Source: Campylobacter sputorum subsp. sputorum
Lineage (GTDB): Bacteria > Campylobacterota > Campylobacteria > Campylobacterales > Campylobacteraceae
Length of the DNA stretch: 64,000 bases
Direction of reading: 5' to 3'
Assembly: GCF_008245005.1 (NCBI RefSeq)
Contig: NZ_CP043427.1
Location: forward strand, 1,488,001 to 1,552,000
Shown here: piece by piece, positions 9,823 to 21,763 of the stretch
Layout: the number at the start of each line of letters is the position of its first letter
How positions within the stretch are numbered: the first letter of the stretch is position 1
Translations under genes and position numbers: made by a program
The notes under the pieces: model-generated
Database searches by the model: none
What the model was told of the DNA's origin: nothing
The model's input: the letters and a program-made list of their open reading frames with translations, nothing else

Positions 9823-9884
9823 CAACTATTTATATCATATATTTAAATTTAATATATTAGTATTAAATACTATAAATAAATTTA
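9823..9884. repeat. AT-rich direct repeat, copy 2
   Basis: The 62-base second copy of the unit at 9722, differing only by loss of one T and one A. Function unknown; the shared stretch contains the near-palindrome ATATTTAAATTTAATAT. Confidence 0.85.
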
Positions 9885-10107
9885 AAGTTATAAATACTAT
9901 AAAAGATAATTATAAATTTATAAATATTATATAATTTATAATTATTTATAATCAATAAAACAATCTTGAAACAAACAGTAATAAAAGTAAATTATATTTA
10001 ATTTAAATACGAATTATCATATAAAGAAATATTAAATTCATTTAATCATTTTAATATAAATAAATGTGGATAAAATTAAGAAATATTTGTAGAATAATTA
10101 TTAACAC

Positions 10108-10227
10108 GCTTTGCAGCGACTTACTTTTCCACATCCCAGTAAGGGAGAGTATCATCAGCCATGATATGCTTAGCTTCTTGGTTCGAGATGGGGCAAGGCG
10201 TTTCCATATCTGTATAGCCACAAAGCA
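10108..10227 (-). rRNA. rrf: 5S ribosomal RNA
   Basis: The minus strand has the conserved 5S core CCGAACC-like CTCGAACCAAGAAGCTAAGC, GATGATACTCTCCC and TACTGGGATG, with complementary ends (GCTTTG.. / ..CAAAGC). Length is about 120 nt. It is the last gene of the rRNA operon. Ends are estimated from pairing and are good to a few bases. Confidence 0.92.
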
Positions 10228-10809
10228 GTGTTAAATAAAAATACTTTCTCTTTTTAATTTATACTTACATCAAGCTCATAAAAAACTCATTCACATACGC
10301 TATAAAGTATGCTCATTTATTTTTATTATTCGCTTTCCTTATCTAAATTAAAAATAGTCGTATATAATATAGACTATTAAAGTATTCTTATTAAACACTG
10401 TTAAATAAATTGTTAAAAGTCTAAGTTTTAATATGTAAAACTTTTTACTTATTAAGGATTAAAAGATATTTCACTTCTATATCTTTCTAGTATAACTTGA
10501 TTTGTGATTAGATGTAAGGCTTATAAAATGTTGATTAGTTTTAAGTGAGTTACCTTAATGGTAATGAATGCAAAAATCTAATCAAGCTTTTATACAATTG
10601 TTCTTACACTAAGCTAAATCATTATTAAATTTTATCCTTAACAAGGAAGTGATGCTTAATTTTAACTATTTATTTGTATAGTTATTATGTATTTTTGGAG
10701 GTATTTTTTCGCTAAACAAGGAAGACAAATAAGTTCAAGGGAGTTACCATAAAGGTAATGACCGCAGAACGATCTGACGCCGTTTAGTAGAAAAAAGACA
10801 AACAAAAAT
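10228..10809 (-). other. 23S-5S spacer
   Basis: A long (about 580 nt) spacer with no tRNA or ORF. It contains one arm of a 23S processing stem (10638-10655) and two related 26-nt hairpin units, GAGTTACC-TTAAT/ATAAA-GGTAATGA..GCA, at 10547-10572 and 10741-10766. Most 23S-5S spacers in the genus are shorter, so this is somewhat unusual. Confidence 0.6.
10638..10655. repeat. Inverted repeat flanking 23S (3' arm)
   Basis: TTAACAAGGAAGTGATGC on the plus strand is the exact reverse complement of 13919-13936 on the far side of the 23S gene. In the transcript the two would pair to close a stem around pre-23S, the usual RNase III processing substrate. Confidence 0.8.
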
Positions 10810-13705
<2,896 letters not shown>

Positions 13706-13754
13706 TTTATTACTTTGACTTCGAAGAGCAACAAAGCTGCTCTTTACGAAAGGA

Positions 13755-13834
13755 AGTGTAAACACTCCCTTGACCCACCTAAAGTTATAAAGATTTATTA
13801 AAAGCTACGCTTTAAATAAATCATAAATTAAGGT
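13755..13834. repeat. 80-bp direct repeat ahead of 23S (copy A)
   Basis: The stretch from AGTGTAAACACTCCCTTGAC through CGCTTTAAATAAATCATA to AATTAAGGT is repeated at 16860-16940, with one extra A in the other copy. Both copies lie immediately upstream (in transcription sense) of a large rRNA: this one about 50 nt before 23S. The near-perfect identity suggests a shared processing or antitermination role, or gene conversion. Confidence 0.9.
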
Positions 13835-13918
13835 GTATTCGCAAATAATTTTATTAATAATTTATGTTTTATTGCTCTTGCAAAGTATTTTTAGAATTTT
13901 GTTTTTATATTCTAATTT

Positions 13919-13936
13919 GCATCACTTCCTTGTTAA
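13919..13936. repeat. Inverted repeat flanking 23S (5' arm)
   Basis: GCATCACTTCCTTGTTAA is the exact complement of 10638-10655; see that entry. It lies about 215 nt upstream of the mature 23S 5' end. Confidence 0.8.
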
Positions 13937-14470
13937 AGATAAAATAGTTATATTAATACTTTTCTACTTTTTTGTAAAAAGATTTAAATTTGATTTTATA
14001 GTTAATATCTTAATTTAAAACTTTATCTATTAATTAAATAGCAAAGCTTAAATTTAATTATTTTACAATGTTTAATTATATATGATTTAAGACGGAAAGA
14101 GATTAATAATATATAAAGATAAGTTTTAACTCTTTATATACCGTGACATAATCTTTAAACTTTTAAATTTAGATAACAGATAAATCTAAAAGCTTGCTTT
14201 TTTGTAATCAATATAATTAAAGCTTTAACAAGGTCCTGTAAAATTGTTTTATTTTATTAAAACTTGTTTGTGACTTTTAACAATGGTAAATTAAATAACA
14301 TTTAGATTATAAAATCTAAAATAAACTTACTTGATAAAAACCATAATGTTTTAGCTAATGACTTATGTATTTAAGCTCTTAACTAAAAGTAAGCTTAGTT
14401 TAAATTTATATTTATTATGATAAACATTTTTATTACAACAATGCACTAAAAAAATTAATTAATGATATAA

Positions 14471-14547
14471 TGGTGGGCCTAATAAGACTTGAACTTATGA
14501 CCTCACCCTTATCAGGGGTGCACTCTAACCAGCTGAGCTATAGGCCC
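14471..14547 (-). tRNA. tRNA-Ile(GAT)
   Basis: On the minus strand GGGCCTATAGCTCAGCTGG begins a full cloverleaf. The anticodon loop is CTGATAA (anticodon GAT), the T loop is GTTCAAGTC, and the acceptor stem GGGCCTA pairs with TAGGCCC followed by an encoded ACCA. It is in the 16S-23S spacer, the normal place. Confidence 0.97.
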
Positions 14548-14587
14548 TTTACGGATAACGGATATTTGATTAATTATGTTATCTGAA

Positions 14588-14663
14588 TGGTGGAGAATAG
14601 CGGGATCGAACCGCTGACCTCCTGCGTGCAAAGCAGGCGCTCTCCCAGCTGAGCTAATTCCCC
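14588..14663 (-). tRNA. tRNA-Ala(TGC)
   Basis: On the minus strand GGGGAATTAGCTCAGCTGGG starts a cloverleaf with anticodon loop TTTGCAC (anticodon TGC), T loop GTTCGATCC and acceptor ending ACCA. It lies between 16S and tRNA-Ile. A broken copy of its 5' half lies 111 bases away. Confidence 0.97.
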
Positions 14664-14774
14664 GTCTTTATATATATTATTATGCAAATAAACTAAATTG
14701 CACGCAGTATGCTTACTGGTTCGCTCTGCTCACAACAGTAATCACTTAAAAAGCAAAGCAGTTTGCTTTTTATT

Positions 14775-14812
14775 GTGCAAAGCCCACACTCTCCCAGCTG
14801 AGCTAATTCCCC
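14775..14812 (-). pseudogene. Truncated tRNA-Ala copy (5' half)
   Basis: On the minus strand it reads GGGGAATTAGCTCAGCTGGG AGAG then diverges, and regains GGGC/GCTTTGCAC up to the anticodon loop. About 33 of 38 bases equal the 5' half of the tRNA-Ala gene. The 3' half is absent and replaced by a 10-bp hairpin, and the anticodon stem can no longer pair. It cannot make a working tRNA. Confidence 0.85.
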
Positions 14813-14972
14813 AATACATATTATGCAAAACTGAGAATAGATAACGGAATAAAGCTCACATATTCTGTTTTAGATAGCTTTAAACAATAAAATAAATTAT
14901 TCTTTTATTTTTTATTTAAGTAAAATCTAAATTATATAATTTCTTTTTAGCACTATATATCTTTATTAACAT

Positions 14973-15004
14973 CAATCTCTGAAAACTAAACAAGGATGAT
15001 TGAG
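14973..15004. repeat. Inverted repeat flanking 16S (3' arm)
   Basis: CAATCTCTGAAAACTAAACA.. is, with a few mismatches and a 2-base gap, the reverse complement of 17101-17134 upstream of 16S. The pair would close a stem around pre-16S, the RNase III processing site. Confidence 0.8.
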
Positions 15005-15077
15005 TAGATTAGTTTATATACTAATCTAAAATTTTCCTTTGATGAATATTTTGTGAGAAATATTCATTGTACTCTAG

Positions 15078-16821
<1,744 letters not shown>

Positions 16822-16859
16822 TACTTCGCAGATTAGCAAAGCTAATCTTTGCGACAGGG

Positions 16860-16940
16860 AGTGTAAACACTCCCTTGACCCACCTAAAGTTATAAAGATT
16901 TATTAAAAGCTACGCTTTAAATAAATCATAAAATTAAGGT
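16860..16940. repeat. 80-bp direct repeat ahead of 16S (copy B)
   Basis: Second copy of the unit at 13755-13834, beginning about 40 nt before the mature 16S 5' end. In this copy the hairpin GGGAGTG-TAAA-CACTCCC is perfect (7 bp); copy A has one mismatch in it. Confidence 0.9.
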
Positions 16941-17100
16941 TTAATTAAACCTAACAACTTTAAGTAAATCACTAACTATAACTATGAAGTTTTAATCTAA
17001 AAACTTTTTATTTTTTAATAATTTGATTTTTAATCTTTATTATTAATAATTATATTTTTTACTACTTTTTACTTTCCAAAGAAAGCCTAAAAGTAGATGG

Positions 17101-17134
17101 CTCAATCGATCACTTGTTTAGATTTCAAAGATTG
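17101..17134. repeat. Inverted repeat flanking 16S (5' arm)
   Basis: CTCAATCGATCACTTGTTTA.. complements 14973-15004, forming the putative RNase III stem of pre-16S. It lies about 280 nt upstream of the mature 16S end. Confidence 0.8.
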
Positions 17135-17230
17135 ACTAAAAATGTTTAACAATATTAATTTAAAAAACACACTTAACAACAAAAAAAGATCTTTTAGGAT
17201 TAAAAGGTTTTTCTGTGAAGCGGAAATTGA

Positions 17231-17255
17231 ATTGTATAGAAATATTGCTTAAAGG
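17231..17255 (-). promoter_or_regulatory. Probable promoter of the rRNA operon
   Basis: Minus strand: TTTAAGCAAT followed by ATTTC and TATACAAT, close to the Campylobacter sigma70 pattern (TTTAAGTNTT, T-rich, TATAAT). It lies in the 570-nt leader (16822-17394) upstream of the 16S processing stem; the rest of the leader holds no gene. Confidence 0.5.
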
Positions 17256-17394
17256 GAGCTGAAAAAAGTAGAGAAATTATAAATTTATAAAATTATTGTT
17301 GAAAAATGTAGAAAATTTGTATTTTAAAATTTTTTAAAATACAAATTTATATTTAATTTATTATACATATCTGCATAATTTTAAACTCTCAACA

Positions 17395-18024
17395 TTAAAC
17401 AATGCTTAAAATTTCATCTTTACTTCTACGAATTTTTGGTTTTTGTTGATTTAGTCTATATCCAAAAGTAAGCAACATAGCTATACGCCTATCTTTTGAG
17501 TTATTGTTTAAAATTTTATGTAAATTTTCTTCACTAAACCAACCTTCTATCGGGCAACTATCTATGCCCAAGGTTGCTGCCATTAACATCATATTTTCAC
17601 ACGCAAGAAAACACTGGGCTTTGCTCCAAGCAAATATTTTATCATCGCTAAGACCAACATTGCTTTTTATAAAACCTTCAATTTTAGTTATATATTGTTC
17701 GTGTTGTTCTCTGTTTTTATCAACTCTTCTTGAAATCATATCTTTTATATATTCACTTCCTGGTTTGAGATCTGAAATTTTTGCATAAACTACCAGTAGA
17801 TGCGAAGCAGTTGTAATCTGAGCTTGATTCCAGCATTCAATTTTTAATTTTTCCCTGATTTCTTTATTTTCAACTAGCAATAAATCCCAGTGTTCCATCC
17901 CCAAAGAAGATGGACTAAGTCTTGCTGATTCTATTATAGAATCAAAATCCTCAGCTTTTATCTTTTTATTTTCATCAAAAATTTTACAAGCATGTCTAAA
18001 TTTTATAGCATTTTTTATATCCAT
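17395..18024 (-). CDS. NfsB/RdxA-type nitroreductase family protein
   Basis: A 209-residue FMN-dependent NAD(P)H oxidoreductase of the nitroreductase fold. Features: FRHACKIFDENK (8-19) with the FMN phosphate-binding arginine, ARLSPSSLGMEHW (34-46) as in RdxA/NfsB, and the later MLMAATLGIDSCPIEGW stretch for the second half of the FMN site. The HACKxFD motif is the form found in H. pylori RdxA and the Campylobacter homologues, which activate metronidazole. Length fits. The physiological substrate is unknown. It is monocistronic, between the rRNA promoter and a divergent unknown gene. Confidence 0.85.
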   Translation of the reverse strand: MDIKNAIKFRHACKIFDENKKIKAEDFDSIIESARLSPSSLGMEHWDLLLVENKEIREKLKIECWNQAQITTASHLLVVYAKISDLKPGSEYIKDMISRRVDKNREQHEQYITKIEGFIKSNVGLSDDKIFAWSKAQCFLACENMMLMAATLGIDSCPIEGWFSEENLHKILNNNSKDRRIAMLLTFGYRLNQQKPKIRRSKDEILSIV

Positions 18025-18137
18025 AACAAGCTCCTTATTAATTAGATTTTATTTGATTTTATCATTTATTTATAAATATAATTTCAAACAAATTTAATGA
18101 CATATCTTGTAAAATTATTAAATCTTTAAGGAATAAA

Positions 18138-18614
18138 ATGTTAAAAATCACAATAGCACCAAATAATTTTCTAAATGGATATATATTAAATACAGAATTT
18201 TCAAAGATAGCCAACATATCATCAAATGCTTATCTTTTTTGGAAAAATATAGTGGTAGGAAAATTTGAAAACTCAAGAGTTTCTTTTTTACTAAAAGAGA
18301 GTATACCGCAAAAATACATAAGTGCGGTACAAAAATGCACAAATTTAGATGGGCTTGTGCTTTCTAGTACATTTTGTTCTTTTACTGGATTGCCAAGTTC
18401 TCATTTAACAAAATCAAATGGATCTAAAATTTATGATATGCTTGAAATATCCGAAATATCTGGAATTAAATTTGTAAATTTAAAAAAATTTTATGATGAT
18501 TTAAATTTAAACTATAACTTCATAATATACATAGAAAAATGCAAATTTTTCTCACCTACTCCATTTGAAAAGCGTATCAAAATTTCAGATACTTTGTGCT
18601 TGGGATACTATTAA
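18138..18614 (+). CDS. Protein of unknown function, 158 residues
   Basis: I do not recognise this family. The ORF has a good Shine-Dalgarno (TTTAAGGAATAAA before ATG) and Campylobacter codon use, so it is probably real. The product is soluble, without signal peptide or membrane helix, with five cysteines (CTNLD, TFCSF, EKCKFF, TLCLGYY) and an aromatic-rich C-terminus. Its last four bases overlap the end of the convergent CorC-type gene. It is divergent from the nitroreductase. Confidence 0.6.
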   Translation: MLKITIAPNNFLNGYILNTEFSKIANISSNAYLFWKNIVVGKFENSRVSFLLKESIPQKYISAVQKCTNLDGLVLSSTFCSFTGLPSSHLTKSNGSKIYDMLEISEISGIKFVNLKKFYDDLNLNYNFIIYIEKCKFFSPTPFEKRIKISDTLCLGYY

Positions 18615-19939
18615 TTATCCTCATCATCTTCATAAATTTTTTTAGTAACTTTTACAGTTTTTACGCTGTTTTGTTCCATTTTTGTTATCTCATACATACA
18701 ATTAATATCTTCTATTTTATCACCAACCATAGGCAATCTTTCAAATAAGCTTGTTACATATCCGCCTATCGTAAGTTGTTCTAAATCATCATCAAACTTA
18801 ATATCTAGCAACTCTTCTATATCTTCAATCTCATATCTTCCGTTAAATTCATAAATCTCATCGCTAATTTTTTTATAATTTAAATTTTTATCATCATGCT
18901 CATCGTTTATATCGCCAACTAACTCTTCAATAATATCTTCCATTGTAAGAAGCCCAGCAGTTCCGCCATACTCATCGATAACTAAAGATGCCGAAATTCT
19001 TTCTTTATTCATCATAACTAAAATTTTTGATATAGATGAGCTTTCTGGAACGATAAGAAATTTTCTAACTATAGAATCAAAGTCAATTTTATTGTTTGGA
19101 ATGATGCCTTTTTGCAAAATATCTCTAACATGTATCATTCCCAAAACTACATCTTTGCTACCATCTATATATGGATAGCGAGTGTATTTAAACTCAGCTA
19201 TTGCCTTTAAATTTTCTTCATAGCTTTTCTGTTTATTTAAACAAACCATATCTTTTCTAGGCGTCATTATCTCCTTTGCAACAGTATCACTAAAATCAAA
19301 CGCATTTTTTATAATCTCGCTCTCCATTGAGTCTATAACACCGCCTTTAAAACTCTCACTAACGATACTTTTTATCTCTTCTTCAGAATGTGCTATTTCA
19401 TTTTCTTTTGGTCTTCTAACGCCAAGAATTCTAAGTATAACACTAGAGCAAAAATCAAAAATTTTGATAACAGGAGAAAAAACAATCCAAAACATATGTA
19501 GAGGTTTTGCAACAAACAAAGTAGCTTTTTCTGCTTGTGCTATTGCTATTGATTTTGGAACAAGTTCGCCAAGAACTACATGGCAAAGTGTGATAAATGT
19601 AAATGCGATAATAAAAGAAGCGCTATGAACCACCACGCCTTCTAATCCAAAATATTCCTTAAGAGGTCCTTCTATAAGTCTTGAAACTGCTGGTTCACCA
19701 ATCCAACCTAAGGCAAGTGAGCTAAGAGTAATACCAAGCTGCGTAGCACTTAAATATGTATCTAAAGATCTAGTTATTTCATAGGCAAGTTTTGCATTTG
19801 AGTTTTTGTTTTTTATAAGTTCTTCTAAGCGTGTTTTACGAACTTTTACTATAGCAAACTCAGAAAGAACAAAAAAAGCATTCATAAGTATGAATACTCC
19901 AGCTAATATTAACATTAAAACCGAGTGTTCGGGGTCCAA
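18611..19939 (-). CDS. CNNM / CorC-HlyC family membrane protein with CBS domains
   Basis: A 442-residue inner-membrane protein of the CNNM-CBS-CorC architecture. The N-terminal DUF21/CNNM transmembrane domain (about 5-190) has the LGWIGEPAVSRL and LGELVPKSIAIA motifs. A CBS pair follows (about 210-330: AKEIMTPRKDMVCL, and SLVIDEYGGTAGLLTMEDIIEELVG), then a C-terminal CorC_HlyC (TerC-associated) domain with EFNGRYEIEDIEELLD. Relatives export Mg2+ or resist cobalt; old names call them haemolysins. It corresponds to C. jejuni Cj0183 in type. In C. jejuni this gene is next to the sbmA-like Cj0182, but here 10 kb with the hydrogenase operon separates them. Confidence 0.88.
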   Translation of the reverse strand: MDPEHSVLMLILAGVFILMNAFFVLSEFAIVKVRKTRLEELIKNKNSNAKLAYEITRSLDTYLSATQLGITLSSLALGWIGEPAVSRLIEGPLKEYFGLEGVVVHSASFIIAFTFITLCHVVLGELVPKSIAIAQAEKATLFVAKPLHMFWIVFSPVIKIFDFCSSVILRILGVRRPKENEIAHSEEEIKSIVSESFKGGVIDSMESEIIKNAFDFSDTVAKEIMTPRKDMVCLNKQKSYEENLKAIAEFKYTRYPYIDGSKDVVLGMIHVRDILQKGIIPNNKIDFDSIVRKFLIVPESSSISKILVMMNKERISASLVIDEYGGTAGLLTMEDIIEELVGDINDEHDDKNLNYKKISDEIYEFNGRYEIEDIEELLDIKFDDDLEQLTIGGYVTSLFERLPMVGDKIEDINCMYEITKMEQNSVKTVKVTKKIYEDDEDN

Positions 19940-20031
19940 TTAAACATCCTTTTTGAAAAAATTTCGACTATTATATCAAATTTTTTATAATTTATACTTA
20001 TTTTAGAAATTTAAAACAAAATATTTAGCAA

Positions 20032-20406
20032 TTAAAAACCAGAATTTGTATGTTTTATACCAACAAAATCTTTTCTTAAAACCAAATAACCTTCATGTAA
20101 ATTTGATAAAATTTCTTTAAATTTACAATCTATCATATTTTCAACAAGTCTTTTAGCATGTTCAGGAAAAATTTCAATTTCAAAATATCTACTTAAATTT
20201 CCTATCTTAAATTTAATGTATTCATTTGGCGAATTTAAAATTTTTTCATATTCCTCATCGCTTATTTCTAAAATTTTTTCACTAAAATCTATAGTTCCAA
20301 CACCATGTCCTATGCATGTAGAAAAAATTTTTATCTGAGAAGCTTTACTAGTATTTATCTTTTCTCCATCAAGATGTCTTTTTGTAAGTTTATGAACTTC
20401 TACCAT
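20032..20406 (-). CDS. hyfJ: HycH/HyfJ-like hydrogenase assembly protein
   Basis: A 124-residue soluble protein, last gene of the hydrogenase operon; it overlaps the upstream small-subunit gene by 7 bases. Length, position after the HyfI gene and segments such as FSTCIGHGVGTIDFSEKIL fit the HycH/HyfJ family, thought to help mature the large subunit of formate-hydrogenlyase type hydrogenases. There is no metal motif to identify it independently, so the call leans on context. No peptidase (HycI type) gene follows, although the large subunit has a C-terminal extension that should be cleaved. Confidence 0.7.
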   Translation of the reverse strand: MVEVHKLTKRHLDGEKINTSKASQIKIFSTCIGHGVGTIDFSEKILEISDEEYEKILNSPNEYIKFKIGNLSRYFEIEIFPEHAKRLVENMIDCKFKEILSNLHEGYLVLRKDFVGIKHTNSGF

Positions 20407-21227
20407 TTTTCTGCACCAAATGCACTATTTAGCTCTATTTTGTCTTCATCTTCGCAAGATATGTATTTTATATAAACTTCATTGTGCAATATACCCAAGC
20501 ACTCAGCATATCTAGGATCTTCTTCGTTTTGCATTGCTTTTATGATAGATTTTTTTGTTTCTTTTGGATCTTTTGGGTCTTTACTATCTTTTATAGCATC
20601 TAAATACTTATCATAAAGCTTTCTACCAAAAATATAACTCATCAACCTTTTTGCATGAACCAACAAATCTCTTTCAAAAAGTATATTATCAAGCACAGAA
20701 TCTTCAACAATTAAAGGCATTTTTTCTTCTTTTTCAAAACTAATTTTTTTTAGTTTTTGATCCATTACACCAAGAGCCGAAGTTAAGCCATAAATAATAC
20801 TAGCAGGATGTGGCGGACAGCCTGGTATATAAACATCAACAGGAATTATCTTATCAACGCCGCTTAAAACACTATAACAATCATAAAATATACCGCCACT
20901 TGAACCACAAGCACCAAGAGCGACTACAAGTTTTGGATCAGGAGCAGCCTCATAAGCTCGCAAAAGCGGGTAATACATCTGCCTTGTAACAGGACCAGAA
21001 CATAGCAAAATATCTGCATGTCTTGGATTTGCAACTAGCTTAAAACCAAATCTCTCAGGATCCCACATAGGCGTAATTGCAGCAAATGTTTCTATTTCAC
21101 AGCCATTGCAACTACCACAATCTATCCTAAAAACGCTAAAACTTCTACCAATTATTTTAAGAAGTTTTAATTTATCTTCAAGAGCATTTGCATCTTTTAT
21201 ATTTTGAGGAACTTCATAAATTTTCAT
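20400..21227 (-). CDS. hyfI: Group 4 [NiFe]-hydrogenase small subunit (HyfI/HycG)
   Basis: A 275-residue NuoB-like subunit carrying the proximal [4Fe-4S] cluster on the cytoplasmic side of the membrane complex. Visible ligands: CGSCNGC (C37, C40, C43), ALGACGSSGG, and PGCPPHP, which is the pattern of the N2/proximal cluster. The C-terminal part after about residue 165 (KDSKDPKDPKETKK and beyond) is an extra charged tail not found in Complex I NuoB but present in Hyc/Hyf relatives. Start and stop overlap the neighbouring genes by 4 and 7 bases. Confidence 0.9.
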   Translation of the reverse strand: MKIYEVPQNIKDANALEDKLKLLKIIGRSFSVFRIDCGSCNGCEIETFAAITPMWDPERFGFKLVANPRHADILLCSGPVTRQMYYPLLRAYEAAPDPKLVVALGACGSSGGIFYDCYSVLSGVDKIIPVDVYIPGCPPHPASIIYGLTSALGVMDQKLKKISFEKEEKMPLIVEDSVLDNILFERDLLVHAKRLMSYIFGRKLYDKYLDAIKDSKDPKDPKETKKSIIKAMQNEEDPRYAECLGILHNEVYIKYISCEDEDKIELNSAFGAEKW

Positions 21228-21763
21228 TTTACCTCTGCTCCATTTGTTTTAGTAAAATTATCAACAGTCATATTTTTTTTACATTCTGGACATATGTGTA
21301 AATACATTTTTGCATCTTCTAACCTTTTTGGTGTTAAATTTGCTTTACTAAGTCTTAAAAAACTATACTCAACAAGTCTTTTTGTGCTAAAAACTTTACC
21401 GCATTTTTCACAACACTCTACTTCAAGTTCACCTCTTTGAATTAAAGCTGATTTATCAAATTTAACAGCCAATTCAAACTCATCACTAAGCCTTATAGCT
21501 CCAGTTGGACAAACCTCATCGCAACGACCACAAAATATACACCTAGCACAATTAAATTCCCATATCAATTTTGTTTTATCATTATTGAGTTTTATGGTTA
21601 TAGCATTTGGCGGACAAGCTATACCGCAAGCTGCACAACCTATGCAAATCTCATACTTATAAAGCGGTCTTCCGCGAAAATTATTTGCTACTTCATATGG
21701 TTCAAATGGATATTTATGAGTGCTTTTTCCATATTTTTCTGTTATATCAAGAAGTTTCATCAT
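21224..21763 (-). CDS. hyfH: Hydrogenase ferredoxin-like subunit (HyfH/HycF)
   Basis: A 179-residue NuoI-like electron-transfer subunit. Two [4Fe-4S] motifs are clear: CIGCAACGIACP and CARCIFCGRCDEVCP. After them there is a zinc-ribbon-like part with ECCEKCGKVF and HICPECKKN, also seen in HycF/HyfH. It should pass electrons between the small subunit and the four-cluster HyfA protein. Overlaps both neighbours by 4 bases (ATGA-type coupling). Confidence 0.9.
   Translation of the reverse strand: MMKLLDITEKYGKSTHKYPFEPYEVANNFRGRPLYKYEICIGCAACGIACPPNAITIKLNNDKTKLIWEFNCARCIFCGRCDEVCPTGAIRLSDEFELAVKFDKSALIQRGELEVECCEKCGKVFSTKRLVEYSFLRLSKANLTPKRLEDAKMYLHICPECKKNMTVDNFTKTNGAEVK

Larger units (their letters stand above)
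8983..10107. other. AT-rich region without genes
   Basis: About 1.1 kb of very AT-rich DNA between the HhH gene and the 5S rRNA. I find no ORF with a recognisable product or RNA gene on either strand. It holds a ~62-bp direct repeat (9722-9785 and 9823-9884) and a small palindrome GGAATATATTCC (9597-9608). It may be decayed sequence or the trailer of the rRNA operon. Confidence 0.6.
13706..14470 (-). other. tRNA-Ile to 23S spacer
   Basis: About 765 nt, AT-rich, without a gene. It holds copy A of an 80-bp direct repeat (13755-13834) that also occurs just ahead of 16S, and the 5' arm of the 23S processing stem (13919-13936). Between 14000 and 14470 I see nothing recognisable. Confidence 0.6.
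14664..15077 (-). other. 16S to tRNA-Ala spacer
   Basis: About 410 nt. It contains a tRNA-Ala fragment (14775-14812), a perfect 10-bp hairpin AAAAAGCAAA-GCAG-TTTGCTTTTT (14748-14771) directly beside it, and the 3' arm of the 16S processing stem (14973-15004). No gene otherwise. Confidence 0.6.

Noticed and set aside
14775-14812. Third tRNA gene in the spacer
   Set aside because: Only the 5' half matches tRNA-Ala and the anticodon stem cannot form.
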